Assembly (NCBI GenBank): GCA_030524545.1
Contig: JAUNGM010000017.1
Span: forward strand, 31,383 to 95,382
DNA length: 64,000 nt
From: Eubacteriales bacterium
GTDB lineage: Bacteria; Bacillota; Clostridia; Lachnospirales; Lachnospiraceae
Reading direction: 5' to 3'
Below the pieces are notes generated by a model, which ran no database searches, was not told the DNA's origin, and was given only the letters and a program-made list of their open reading frames with translations. The translations under genes and the position numbers were made by a program. Numbering within the stretch: position 1 is the stretch's first letter; every line of letters starts with the position of its first letter. Shown piece by piece: positions 16,947-26,196 of the stretch.

Positions 16947-19841
16947 ATGAGAATATTCGGCAATGGAAAAGCAGTTCCTCTTTTTGTGGAAAAAGATGCC
17001 TTTGAAGGAGTCCGGAGAATTGCCCGGAAGGTAGCAGGAGATATAAAGCTGGTATCCGGTACAGAACCCCTGGTCTTATCCGAAGGCGGAAAAGAAATCA
17101 GGGAGCTGATCCTTTTTGCCACGGTGGGCAGGAGTAATCTTCTGGAAGAATTAGAAAGCAGAGGAAGGATTCAGACAAAAGTAATAGAAGGAAAGCGGGA
17201 GGTATTCGGTATCCGGCTTCTGGAAGGGAAACACTGCCTTGGAGATTCGGAAGAATTTGCAGGAGTGGAACAGGCGCTTGTTATTTACGGAAGTGATAAG
17301 AGGGGAACCATTTACGGCATGTTCCGCCTCTCCGAGATGATGGGAGTCAGTCCGCTGGTATTCTGGGGCGATGCGGTGCCGGTGCACAGAGAAGTTATGG
17401 AGCTGGATGGTTCTGTGGAAATGGTCTCCAAAGAGCCGTCCGTACGCTATCGGGGCTTTTTTATCAATGATGAATGGCCCTGCTTCGGAAAATGGACATT
17501 TCATCATTACGGCGGTTTTACGGCAGAAATGTATGATCAGGTGTTTGAACTTCTGCTCCGCCTGAAAGGAAATTATCTCTGGCCTGCGATGTGGACCTCT
17601 TCCTTTGCTCTGGACGGACCCGGGCAGGCAAACGAAGAACTCGCAGATATTTACGGAGTGATCATGGGAAACTCTCATCATGAGCCTTGTCTGAGGGCAA
17701 GCGAGGAGTGGGACATTTACCGGGGAGAGGACAGCATTTATGGAAATGCCTGGAACTATGTAAAAAATAAAGAAGGACTTCTGCACTACTGGGAGGACGG
17801 ACTGAAGCGGAGCGGAAAGTTTGAAAATATCATCACTATCGGCATGCGCGGGGAGCGGGACAGTACTATGGAAGGCCCCCAGACCACCGAGGAGCATATT
17901 GCACTTTTGAAAGACATTATTACGGAGCAGAAACGCCTGATCAGACACTGTATAAAAAGAGAAAACGGTGATGTTCCCATGCTGCTTGCCGTTTATAAAG
18001 AAGTGGAACATTATTTTTATGGTGAGGAAGGAATTCCGGGGCTTAAGGATTGGGACGGCCTTTCTGATGTGATCCTCATGTTCTGTGAGGATAATTTCGG
18101 CCATATGCGGTATCTTCCGGATGAAAGGATGAGGGCGCATCAGGGCGGCTTCGGCATGTATTATCATCTGGATTATCATGGGAGTCCCATTTCTTATGAG
18201 TGGATCAACAGTACACGGCTTACGGCAATCTGGGAGCAGATGACTCTTGCCTATGAATACGGGATTCGTGATGTATGGATGGTGAATGTGGGGGATTTAA
18301 AGGGAAATGAATTCCCTTTGTCCTATTTTATGGAGTTAGCCTATGATTTTGGTACGTGGGGAAGCCTTGCACCGAATCGGACAGGGAAATTTACGGAAAG
18401 ATGGATCGAGACTCAGTTCGGAAGCCGTATTACGGAGAAACAGAAGAAGAAACTAACCGAAATCCTTACGGAGGGAACGGCGCTGATTGCAAGACGCAGG
18501 CCGGAGGCCCTGAGAGAGGATACCTACCACCCGGTTCATTACGGCGAGTCAGACAGAGTGCTGGAGGAAATCCGGTGTGTGACGGAAAAAATGACAGAAC
18601 TGGAGCAGGAGCTTCCCGGGGAGAGCCTGCCGGCATTTTACAGCATGATCTATGACGATCTGAGGAAGGGCCTGAATCTGATCTGTATGCAGATTTATGC
18701 AGGAAAAAACCGGCACTATGCAAGGCAGGGCAAAAAGATTGCCAATCTTTACGGTGAGAAAACGGCAGAATGCATTGCCGGGGACAGAAGCCTGGTGAAG
18801 CAGGCTATGGAACGTATGAACGGAAAATGGTACGGTATGGGGACAGGGAGTCATGTGGGGTTCCGGAAATGGAATGAGGATGGCTGCCGTTATCCTGTCA
18901 GAATGTATGTGGAGCCTTTTGAAAAGCCCCGCCTGACTGTTTCCAGAGAAGACGTGGAGCGTATTCTGGTAAAAAATTACGGTACCTGTGAATCCATGGA
19001 AATCCGTGATTTTCTTTATGCAGGAAATCATGAGGTCAGGATAGAGATCGCCAATGACGGAATCGGAAGCTTTCACTGTGAGACAGAGGCAGAGCCCTGT
19101 AAGTGGCTGAGGCTGGAAATGGCGGACAGGGAGATAAAAAACCAGGAAATCCTTCGTCTGATCTGCTGCCGGAATGAGCTTCCGGAGGAGGAAGAAATCT
19201 GCAGGGTACGGATTTCTGACGGAGACGCGTCGGTGGAACTGAAGGTTCACGGAAAAAAAGTAAGGACAGAGCAGGTACCAAAAGGTACTTTTTTTGAACG
19301 TAACGGTGTCATTTCTGTTTTAGCAGAGCATTTTGCAAAAAAGCAGACGGGTACAGGACAGAAAGCAGAAGGAAGAATCCAGATTCTGAAGGATCATGGG
19401 CTTTGCGGAAGCGGCATCCGGGCAGTTCCGTCAGATCTGAATTGCGGATGTGAAGAAGGACCGTCCGTCTCTTATCTTGTTATGGCAGAAGAAGAAGGAA
19501 TCTATACGGCGGAAGTATGGACGGCTCCCTGCAATCCTGCCGCACCGGGAGATCGTCTGTGCTTCGCTGTACGGAGTATGTCTTCAGAGGAAAGCTGGAA
19601 AACCGTGTGTACGGTTCCAAAGGGATACCGGGCCGGAGAGCCGGAGGATGCCTTTTGGTCTGCCGGCGTGGTGGAGCAGATTCATAAAGCCAGGGTGCCG
19701 CTGTTTTTCCGAAAGGGGGTAAATGAGGTACAGTTAGGCTTTTTAAACGGCATTCTTGTCGTGGAAAAGCTTCTTTTTTACAGGGAAGGTGCGGCATTAA
19801 AAAAATCCTGCATGGGGCCGGAGGAAAGCTGGCGTAAATAA
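16947..19841 (+). CDS. GH115 xylan alpha-1,2-glucuronidase
   Basis: The 964-residue protein has the length and core signatures of GH115, including the run YRGFFINDEWPCFGKW near residue 165, LKGNYLWPAMWTS near 205, and ITIGMRGERDSTMEG near 300. GH115 enzymes remove 4-O-methylglucuronic acid from internal xylose units of glucuronoxylan, unlike GH67, which needs a terminal decorated residue. A C-terminal beta-rich region of about 170 residues completes the multidomain layout. The ATG at 16947 follows CGGAG at short spacing; an upstream in-frame ATG at 16791 lies deep inside the esterase gene. No signal peptide is seen, so it should act in the cytoplasm together with the esterase, GH8 and GH43 enzymes. 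Confidence 0.92.
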   Translation: MRIFGNGKAVPLFVEKDAFEGVRRIARKVAGDIKLVSGTEPLVLSEGGKEIRELILFATVGRSNLLEELESRGRIQTKVIEGKREVFGIRLLEGKHCLGDSEEFAGVEQALVIYGSDKRGTIYGMFRLSEMMGVSPLVFWGDAVPVHREVMELDGSVEMVSKEPSVRYRGFFINDEWPCFGKWTFHHYGGFTAEMYDQVFELLLRLKGNYLWPAMWTSSFALDGPGQANEELADIYGVIMGNSHHEPCLRASEEWDIYRGEDSIYGNAWNYVKNKEGLLHYWEDGLKRSGKFENIITIGMRGERDSTMEGPQTTEEHIALLKDIITEQKRLIRHCIKRENGDVPMLLAVYKEVEHYFYGEEGIPGLKDWDGLSDVILMFCEDNFGHMRYLPDERMRAHQGGFGMYYHLDYHGSPISYEWINSTRLTAIWEQMTLAYEYGIRDVWMVNVGDLKGNEFPLSYFMELAYDFGTWGSLAPNRTGKFTERWIETQFGSRITEKQKKKLTEILTEGTALIARRRPEALREDTYHPVHYGESDRVLEEIRCVTEKMTELEQELPGESLPAFYSMIYDDLRKGLNLICMQIYAGKNRHYARQGKKIANLYGEKTAECIAGDRSLVKQAMERMNGKWYGMGTGSHVGFRKWNEDGCRYPVRMYVEPFEKPRLTVSREDVERILVKNYGTCESMEIRDFLYAGNHEVRIEIANDGIGSFHCETEAEPCKWLRLEMADREIKNQEILRLICCRNELPEEEEICRVRISDGDASVELKVHGKKVRTEQVPKGTFFERNGVISVLAEHFAKKQTGTGQKAEGRIQILKDHGLCGSGIRAVPSDLNCGCEEGPSVSYLVMAEEEGIYTAEVWTAPCNPAAPGDRLCFAVRSMSSEESWKTVCTVPKGYRAGEPEDAFWSAGVVEQIHKARVPLFFRKGVNEVQLGFLNGILVVEKLLFYREGAALKKSCMGPEESWRK

Positions 19842-19903
19842 ACCGCCAAAGGGATGCGGGAGCTGTGAGATTGGAGAGATATCGGAGACAGGAGGAAGAT
19901 GTT

Positions 19904-21700
19904 ATGCACAGATTCATGCAGGTATTGGAAAGCAGGATGAACAACTACAATCTGAAGAAAAAACTTCATATTCTATATATCTTCTGTATGCTGATTCCTC
20001 TTATTATAACGGACAGTGTGATCATATATATTGTGGTTCATTCCGAGCAGGTGAAGCAGCAGCATGTGATGGAAAATGCCGCCAGCGCCGTACAGTACAG
20101 TCTTTCCGAAAACGTGGAAACTGCGGCGTCAAAGGCCAAGAATATTTATATGAATGAGTTCATAGATGATTTTTTGAACCGGCAGTATGAAAGACCGCTG
20201 GATTATGTGGAGGGATATCAGACTTTTTTAAAGGACTCCCTGTTTGAAACCAGCATGGGAGTGGATAATACTCTGGTCACTATTTACGCAGACAATGAGA
20301 CCATCATCAATGGGGGATATTTCTGCCGTATTTCGGAGATACGGGAAACAGAATGGTACAGGTACCTTCAGGAATCCGGCAAGGACGCAGTATTGTATTT
20401 TTATTATGATGATTGGAAAAGCCCGGCAGTACAGCCAAGACGGAAAGCGGCTTTTATCCGGAAGATGAATTTTTTCGGCCGGAAGGGCAGCGAAAAAGTT
20501 GTAAAGGTTGAGATGGATTACAGCAGCCTTGTGCGTGACCTGGATAATCTGAATTATGAATCTTTCATCTGCATCTGCAGGGACGAAAAGGTTCTGATTT
20601 CCAATAATGGACTGAATTATGTGGGACAGCCGTTTCAGGAACTGGGCGAGAAACGCCGGCCGGGATATCAGAAGGAGATCAATGCCTATGGGGAGAATCT
20701 GCAGATTCTTGTTTACCCGGCGGATACAGGGGCCTGGCCGCAGATCCGGGAGCACATGCCGCTGATTCTTCTGCTTGTACTGGTGAACGCTGTGATGCCC
20801 TGGATTTTGATGAGGCAGATCAACTGTTCTTTTACTGCCCGTGTGGAAGAACTGAGCAGGGCATTTGACAATGTGGATGAAGAGCGGCTTCAGGAAATTG
20901 ACTGTGTACGGGGAAGGGATGAGATCGGCCGGCTGATGCAGAACTATAACCGTATGGCAGTAAGGCTGAATGAGCTGATTCAGACTGTGTATAAAGACCG
21001 GCTACGGGAGCAGGAGATGGATATCGCCAGGCAGAATGCGGAGCTTTTGGCTCTTCAGAGCCAGGTGAATCCCCATTTTCTCTTTAATGCTCTGGAAAGT
21101 ATCCGGATGCACAGTATCCTGAAGCAGGAATATGAGACTGCGGATATGGTGGGCAGGCTGGCGGTCATGGAACGGCAGAATGTGGACTGGAGCACGGATC
21201 TTGTAGAGGTCAGCAGGGAGATGGAGTTTGTGGAAGCATATCTGGGGCTTCAGAAATACCGGTTTGGTGACAGGCTGTCTTATGAACTGGATATTGAACC
21301 GGATTGCAGCGGGCTTAAGATTCCGCGGCTGACGATGGTGACTTTTGTGGAAAATGCCTGCGTGCACGGAATTGAAAAGAAGGCGGTGCCCTGCTGGATC
21401 TTTGTGCGGGTCTATCGGGAAAATAGTCATATATGCATTGAGGTGGAGGACACAGGCTGCGGAATGGCTGCGGAAAAAATTGCGGAGCTTAAGGAAAAAA
21501 TGGAGAATGCCAGTATTGAAAAGCTGAGGAGAAAAGGACGTGTAGGAATCGTCAATGCATGTCTGAGGCTGAAGATGGTAACAGATGGCCGGGTACGCTT
21601 TTTCATAGAGAGTGAAGAAGGGGTGGGAACTACCATACAGATACTGATACCGACGGATGCTCTTAGTGGAAAGAGGGAACTGGAATTACAGGAGAAATAA
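19904..21700 (+). CDS. YesM-type sensor histidine kinase
   Basis: This 598-residue membrane kinase has a first membrane helix at about 22-45, an extracytoplasmic sensor domain of about 230 residues, a second helix near 280-300, then HAMP. The LytS/YesM-type catalytic part includes QVNPHFLFNALES with the phosphorylated His391, followed by an HATPase domain. GGAGGAAG at 19891-19898 selects the ATG at 19904 over an earlier in-frame ATG at 19865. Its partner response regulator starts 23 bp after the stop. The pair sits between xylan-debranching genes and the xylo-oligosaccharide importer, so a xylan-derived signal is likely. Confidence 0.9.
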   Translation: MHRFMQVLESRMNNYNLKKKLHILYIFCMLIPLIITDSVIIYIVVHSEQVKQQHVMENAASAVQYSLSENVETAASKAKNIYMNEFIDDFLNRQYERPLDYVEGYQTFLKDSLFETSMGVDNTLVTIYADNETIINGGYFCRISEIRETEWYRYLQESGKDAVLYFYYDDWKSPAVQPRRKAAFIRKMNFFGRKGSEKVVKVEMDYSSLVRDLDNLNYESFICICRDEKVLISNNGLNYVGQPFQELGEKRRPGYQKEINAYGENLQILVYPADTGAWPQIREHMPLILLLVLVNAVMPWILMRQINCSFTARVEELSRAFDNVDEERLQEIDCVRGRDEIGRLMQNYNRMAVRLNELIQTVYKDRLREQEMDIARQNAELLALQSQVNPHFLFNALESIRMHSILKQEYETADMVGRLAVMERQNVDWSTDLVEVSREMEFVEAYLGLQKYRFGDRLSYELDIEPDCSGLKIPRLTMVTFVENACVHGIEKKAVPCWIFVRVYRENSHICIEVEDTGCGMAAEKIAELKEKMENASIEKLRRKGRVGIVNACLRLKMVTDGRVRFFIESEEGVGTTIQILIPTDALSGKRELELQEK

Positions 21701-21723
21701 GAGAGGCAAAGGAGAAGAAAAAG

Positions 21724-23322
21724 ATGCTGCGGGTTTTGCTTGTGGATGATGAGCCGTTTATTGTACAGGGGCTTATGGTGTTTATTGACTGGAAACAGGA
21801 GGGCTATGAAATTGTATCCATTGCCTCCGACGGAGCGGAAGCTCTCGATTATCTGAAAGAAAACGAAGTGGATCTGATCATCGCAGATATCAAAATGCCG
21901 GTTATGAGCGGGCTGGAGCTTCTGGAAAAGATCCGTACGGAGAAACTGTCAGAAGCATACTTTGTAATCCTGAGCGGATACAGTGATTTTTCCTATGCGC
22001 AGCAGGCCATCCGCTTTGCCTGTATGGACTATGTGCTGAAGCCTGTGGAAAAAGAGGAACTGCTGCGGGTTCTGAGGAAAGTGGCAAAAATATCTGAACA
22101 CGCAAGGGAAGATGAGCAGAACAAGCAGAAGCTGGAGCATGCATTTCTGGCCAGGAATCTGATCTCCCTGCTTTGCGGAAAATATGACGAGGTAAATCTG
22201 GAATATGTAAATAGCCATATGCGCCTCTCAAAGGGTGTCCGGTATATTTATCTGGAATCATGTGAGTCAGAGGAAGTACAGGAGCATGAGGAAGGGGAGC
22301 TGCGTAAGCTGCAGCGAAGGCTGTATCAGGCGTGCCTGGATTTTCTTAAGGAAGACAGTACCCACTGCATCTTAGATGTATCACTGAATGAAAAAAACTA
22401 TGACATTGGCTTTATTTACTGTGATTACATGGCAGCAGATATGAGCTGTACGGAAACAGAGTATCTGAGCAATCTTCAAAAACAGTTGGAAACGGCTATC
22501 CAGCATTCAGTCAGAATGCTGGTCGGCAAGAAGGTGGCGGATATTTCCGCATTGGCAAAGTCTTATAGTACGGCCTGTGTGCTGAACTCCCTGGAGGCAT
22601 TCCGTACGAAAAAGAAGATGTATTTCTATGAGGAAGAGGTACAGATTCATCAGGGGGGGATCCTCCTGTGCAAGCAGAGTCTGGATGCTCTGATCGCGGC
22701 GATTGAACAAAATGACAAAGTCCATATTCGGAAAAGCGTCGAACATCTTTACGAGGAGATGCAGCAGACGGGGCTTGCAGGAGATACGGTGAAGCTGAAC
22801 ATCAATTATCTTTTATTTCAATTGATTCATCTTGCCACGGAGCAGGATGACTGTGTGAATCAGGAGGAAATCCTTCATTACATTGGAGAGAGTACGTTTG
22901 AAGAGGGAACGATCAGAGGAAGCAGTGTGCATCTTATCCATTTTGCCATGGAATATGCGGAGTATATGGCACAGCTCCGCAAAAATATTTCCAGAGGAGG
23001 CATTCTTTCGGATATTGAAAAGGAGATCAGGGAAAATTATGCGGAAAATCTTACTCTTCGGGAACTGAGCCGGAAATACTTTATCAACAGCGCCTACCTG
23101 GGACAGCTTTTTCGGAAAAAATACGGACAGTCTTTTAAGGATTATCTGAATAATTACCGAATGGAGCAGGCTGCCCAGCGGCTTCTGCGTACTGATGATA
23201 AGATCTGTCAGATCGCCCAGGATGTGGGCTATAAGGACTGCGATTATTTTATCAACCGGTTTATTTCTGCCAAAGGCTGTACTCCTGCCAAATTTCGAAG
23301 GCGGGGGGGGGTATTTGAATAA
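21724..23322 (+). CDS. YesN-type response regulator with AraC output domain
   Basis: The 532-residue protein has an N-terminal receiver domain with the phosphoacceptor Asp55 in DLIIADIKMPVMSG and the conserved Lys in YVLKPVEK. A long helical middle region follows, then a C-terminal AraC DNA-binding domain with HTH sequences LRELSRKYFINSAYLGQLF and CQIAQDVGYKDCDYFINRF. It should activate the downstream binding protein, permease, GH8 and GH43 genes when phosphorylated by the adjacent kinase. The last codons include a run of nine G residues (23303-23311) encoding Arg-Gly-Gly just before the stop. A slip there would change only the extreme C-terminus. Confidence 0.9.
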   Translation: MLRVLLVDDEPFIVQGLMVFIDWKQEGYEIVSIASDGAEALDYLKENEVDLIIADIKMPVMSGLELLEKIRTEKLSEAYFVILSGYSDFSYAQQAIRFACMDYVLKPVEKEELLRVLRKVAKISEHAREDEQNKQKLEHAFLARNLISLLCGKYDEVNLEYVNSHMRLSKGVRYIYLESCESEEVQEHEEGELRKLQRRLYQACLDFLKEDSTHCILDVSLNEKNYDIGFIYCDYMAADMSCTETEYLSNLQKQLETAIQHSVRMLVGKKVADISALAKSYSTACVLNSLEAFRTKKKMYFYEEEVQIHQGGILLCKQSLDALIAAIEQNDKVHIRKSVEHLYEEMQQTGLAGDTVKLNINYLLFQLIHLATEQDDCVNQEEILHYIGESTFEEGTIRGSSVHLIHFAMEYAEYMAQLRKNISRGGILSDIEKEIRENYAENLTLRELSRKYFINSAYLGQLFRKKYGQSFKDYLNNYRMEQAAQRLLRTDDKICQIAQDVGYKDCDYFINRFISAKGCTPAKFRRRGGVFE

Positions 23323-23331
23323 GAAAAAAAT

Positions 23332-23377
23332 AAAAAACAGGATCAATTATAGAAGATTCTATAGTTTGTCCTGTTTT
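23332..23377 (+). terminator. Hairpin terminator after the response regulator
   Basis: AAAACAGGA and TATAGAA in the left arm pair with TTCTATA and TCCTGTTTT in the right arm, with a short unpaired bulge, and a T-run follows. It separates the two-component genes from the importer operon. Confidence 0.65.
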
Positions 23378-23395
23378 TATATATTCTTTCTCCGG

Positions 23396-23423
23396 TTGAG
23401 GATATCTTCAGATACGGTAAAAT
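23396..23423 (+). promoter_or_regulatory. Candidate promoter of the xylo-oligosaccharide importer operon
   Basis: TTGAGG (23396-23401) and TAAAAT (23418-23423) are 16 bp apart, 58 bp before the GTG start. Just upstream, ATAGTTTGTCC (23361-23371) resembles ATAATTTGTCC at 14889-14899 before the esterase gene, a possible shared regulator site. Confidence 0.45.
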
Positions 23424-23481
23424 AAAAGCATCTAATAAATCTTTGCAGAGATGAGGAAAAAGAAAAAGGAGGACGGGGTTC

Positions 23482-25134
23482 GTGAAGAGAAAAAAATTCG
23501 TATCCCTGCTGCTTTTGGCAGCAATGACAACGGCGCTGGCCGGAACACAGAGCGTAAAGGCTGATGATGAAATTAAGGAGTTTACTGCATTCTTTGCAGT
23601 TCCTGGTGCGGAGATCAATGATGACAATGAAATCCAGCAGATGATTGCAGAGATCACCGGAGCAAAATGTAAAGAGACATGGCTTACCGGTCAGACTGCA
23701 CAGGAGGCTGTGGGAACTCTGATCGCAGGCGGTGAGTATCCGGACTTTATTGAAGGAAATGAAGGAACCACACAGCTTTATGATGCAGGTGCACTGGTTG
23801 CACTGGATGATTATATTGACAATTATCCCAATATTAAAGAATTCCTGACAGAAGAGGAATGGGACAAGCTTCGCCAGGATGACGGCCATATTTACTGGAT
23901 CCCTCAGTTCAGCAATATCTATGGAGAAGAAAAAGCAACTACACATAATGATGAAGCATTCTGGATTCAGACCCGTGTTCTTGAATGGGCGGATTATCCG
24001 GAAATCCATACTATGGATCAGTACTTTGACCTGATTGAGAAATATAATGAGGCAAATCCTGAAATGGAAGACGGAACTGCGAATATTCCTTACACAATTC
24101 TCTGTGACGATTGGCGTTATTTCTGTCTGGAAAATGCATCACAGTTCCTGGACGGATATCCCAACGACGGCTGTGTTATGGTAGATCCGGAAACTTTAGA
24201 GGTTATTGACTACAATACCACACCGACTGCAAAGGCATATTTCGGAAAGCTGAATGAAGAATTCAAGAAAGGGATCGTAGACCCGGAATCCTTTACACAG
24301 ACTTATGATGAGTACATTGCAAAACTTTCCACAGGACGTGTGCTGGGTATGATCGACCAGTGGTGGGATTTTGCTTATACTGTAAATGATGCATTAAAGC
24401 AGCAGGGACTGGACAAGCAGGGATGCAACTATGTTCCCCTCCCCATTACCATTGAAGAAGGTATGAAAAACCAGTGGCATAACTCCGGCGGTGTCCTGAA
24501 TGTTTCCAGCGGCCTTGCGATCACCACAAGCTGTGAAGACGTGGAAGGCGCGCTTCAGTTTGTAAACGATCTTCTTTCCCAGGAAGTGCTTGACCTTCGC
24601 TACTGGGGCGTGGAAGGCGTAGATTACGAAGTAGATGAAAACGGCGAATACTACCGTACGGAAGAGATGAGAATGACTGCAGCCGATACTGCTTACAAAG
24701 CATCTCATATCTGCAATTACTCCTATTTCCCGCAGTATTCCGGAACAAGCCGCGACGGCATCAATGCAATGCAGCCGCAGTTCCAGCCAAAGGAATTTTA
24801 TGACAGCTTATGTGATGATGTGAAGAAATGCTTTGCCGCATACGGCGCAGAGACATATGTAGATATGCTTGGCACAAGTGAGGCTCCTGGCCCATGGTAT
24901 CCAATGTGGTCTTACTCCGGCACTATGACAACAAATACACCTGGCGGTATGGCAAGACTGAAGATCGATGAGATCAAGCATGAGTACCTGCCGAAAGTGG
25001 TTATGGCTGATGATTTCGACAGCGCATGGGAAGAGTACATGGGCGTTTATGATAGCTGTGACCCGCAGTCCTTCCTGGATGAAATTCAGGCAGAGGTAAA
25101 CCGCAGAGTGGAAGAAGCCGCAAAATATCAGTAA
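23482..25134 (+). CDS. Extracellular solute-binding protein, LplA-like, for xylo-oligosaccharides
   Basis: This 550-residue binding protein is of the large LplA/YtcQ class that works with LplB and YtcP permeases. GTG at 23482 is the start, preceded by AAAGGAGG at 8 bp. The signal peptide (KRKKFVSLLLLAAMTTALAG, then TQSVKA-DD) ends in a signal peptidase I site and lacks a lipobox cysteine, as in the other three complete binding proteins of this window. Many Trp, Tyr and acidic residues in the mature part fit carbohydrate stacking. The downstream GH8 and GH43 genes make xylo-oligosaccharides, perhaps still decorated, the likely ligand. An attenuator-like hairpin follows before the permeases. 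Confidence 0.85.
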   Translation: MKRKKFVSLLLLAAMTTALAGTQSVKADDEIKEFTAFFAVPGAEINDDNEIQQMIAEITGAKCKETWLTGQTAQEAVGTLIAGGEYPDFIEGNEGTTQLYDAGALVALDDYIDNYPNIKEFLTEEEWDKLRQDDGHIYWIPQFSNIYGEEKATTHNDEAFWIQTRVLEWADYPEIHTMDQYFDLIEKYNEANPEMEDGTANIPYTILCDDWRYFCLENASQFLDGYPNDGCVMVDPETLEVIDYNTTPTAKAYFGKLNEEFKKGIVDPESFTQTYDEYIAKLSTGRVLGMIDQWWDFAYTVNDALKQQGLDKQGCNYVPLPITIEEGMKNQWHNSGGVLNVSSGLAITTSCEDVEGALQFVNDLLSQEVLDLRYWGVEGVDYEVDENGEYYRTEEMRMTAADTAYKASHICNYSYFPQYSGTSRDGINAMQPQFQPKEFYDSLCDDVKKCFAAYGAETYVDMLGTSEAPGPWYPMWSYSGTMTTNTPGGMARLKIDEIKHEYLPKVVMADDFDSAWEEYMGVYDSCDPQSFLDEIQAEVNRRVEEAAKYQ

Positions 25135-25151
25135 AACATAAAGAAATCTAA

Positions 25152-25211
25152 GGCAGGCAGATGTCAGTCCATGTAGTGCATGACAGACTGGCAATCTGCC
25201 TGCCGCTTTTT
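25152..25211 (+). terminator. Attenuator-like terminator between binding protein and permease
   Basis: GGCAGGCAGAT (25152-25162) pairs perfectly with ATCTGCCTGCC (25194-25204), with GCTTTTT after it. The permease ribosome site AGGAGGG begins at once. Partial termination here would yield more binding protein than permease. Confidence 0.75.
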
Positions 25212-25221
25212 AGGAGGGACT

Positions 25222-26178
25222 ATGGCTGCTATAGCAAAAAGGAAAAAAGAAAAAATTACGGAGCCGAAGGTAAAAATCACCTGGAAAGAAGTAAAAAGCC
25301 AGAAAACACTGCTGATCTGGTCGGCATTTATTGTACTGTATGGAATTATTTTCTGTTATCTGCCTTTGGGAGGATGGCTGATGGGCTTTCAGAACTACCG
25401 GCCGAAAGACGGGCTTCTCCATTCTCAGTTTGTAGGATTGGCAAAATTCCGTCAACTGTTTTCGGACGCGACCTTCCTCCGTGTTATCCGGAATACGCTG
25501 GCCATGGGCGTGATCAATCTGGCTGCTACTTTTTTCATGGCAATTTTATTTGCAATTCTGCTCAATGATATAAAATCCAAGGGCGGAAAGAAGGTTGTGC
25601 AGACGATTTCCTATCTGCCTCATTTCCTTTCCTGGATCATTGTAACCGGTATTCTTCATGATGCCCTTTCCGGAACCGGTATTGTCAATGAACTCCTTTT
25701 GAAATTTGGTGTTCTGGATCAGCCTCTGAATTTCTTTGCCCATCCCAAATATTTCTGGCCGATCGTAGCATTTGCCAATGTATGGAAGGAAACAGGCTGG
25801 AATGCGATTATCTATCTTTCTGCGATTACCTCGATCGATCCGTCTCTTTATGAAGCTGCCAGCATTGACGGTGCAGGAAGATGGGCAAAAATCAAGTACA
25901 TTACATTGCCCGGAATCAGGCCGACCATTATGATCCTTCTTCTCATGAACGTGGGAAATGTCCTGAATGCAGGCTTTGAAATCCAGTATCTGCTTGGCAA
26001 CGGACTGGTACAGAGTGTTTCTCAGACAATTGATATCTATGTATTGAAATGGGGTATCAGCCAGAATGACTTTGCAATCGGTACTGCGGCGGGTATCTTC
26101 AAGAGCTTTGTCAGCATTGTGCTGATCGTTATTGCAAACGAGATTGCAAAACGATACGGCGAAGAACGGCTGTTTTAG
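25222..26178 (+). CDS. ABC transporter permease, LplB family
   Basis: The 318-residue protein has about six membrane helices and the permease EAA loop EAASIDGAGRWAKIKYITLP near residue 215. It is a LplB-type permease, the usual first permease with LplA-like binding proteins. The ATG at 25222 follows AGGAGGG (25212-25218); an upstream in-frame ATG at 25180 lies inside the attenuator hairpin and would add a non-family N-terminus. The YtcP-type permease follows after 18 bp. No ATPase gene is present in this operon, so a shared MsmX-like ATPase is expected elsewhere in the genome. Confidence 0.9.
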   Translation: MAAIAKRKKEKITEPKVKITWKEVKSQKTLLIWSAFIVLYGIIFCYLPLGGWLMGFQNYRPKDGLLHSQFVGLAKFRQLFSDATFLRVIRNTLAMGVINLAATFFMAILFAILLNDIKSKGGKKVVQTISYLPHFLSWIIVTGILHDALSGTGIVNELLLKFGVLDQPLNFFAHPKYFWPIVAFANVWKETGWNAIIYLSAITSIDPSLYEAASIDGAGRWAKIKYITLPGIRPTIMILLLMNVGNVLNAGFEIQYLLGNGLVQSVSQTIDIYVLKWGISQNDFAIGTAAGIFKSFVSIVLIVIANEIAKRYGEERLF

Positions 26179-26196
26179 GAAGGGAGAGATCAGATT

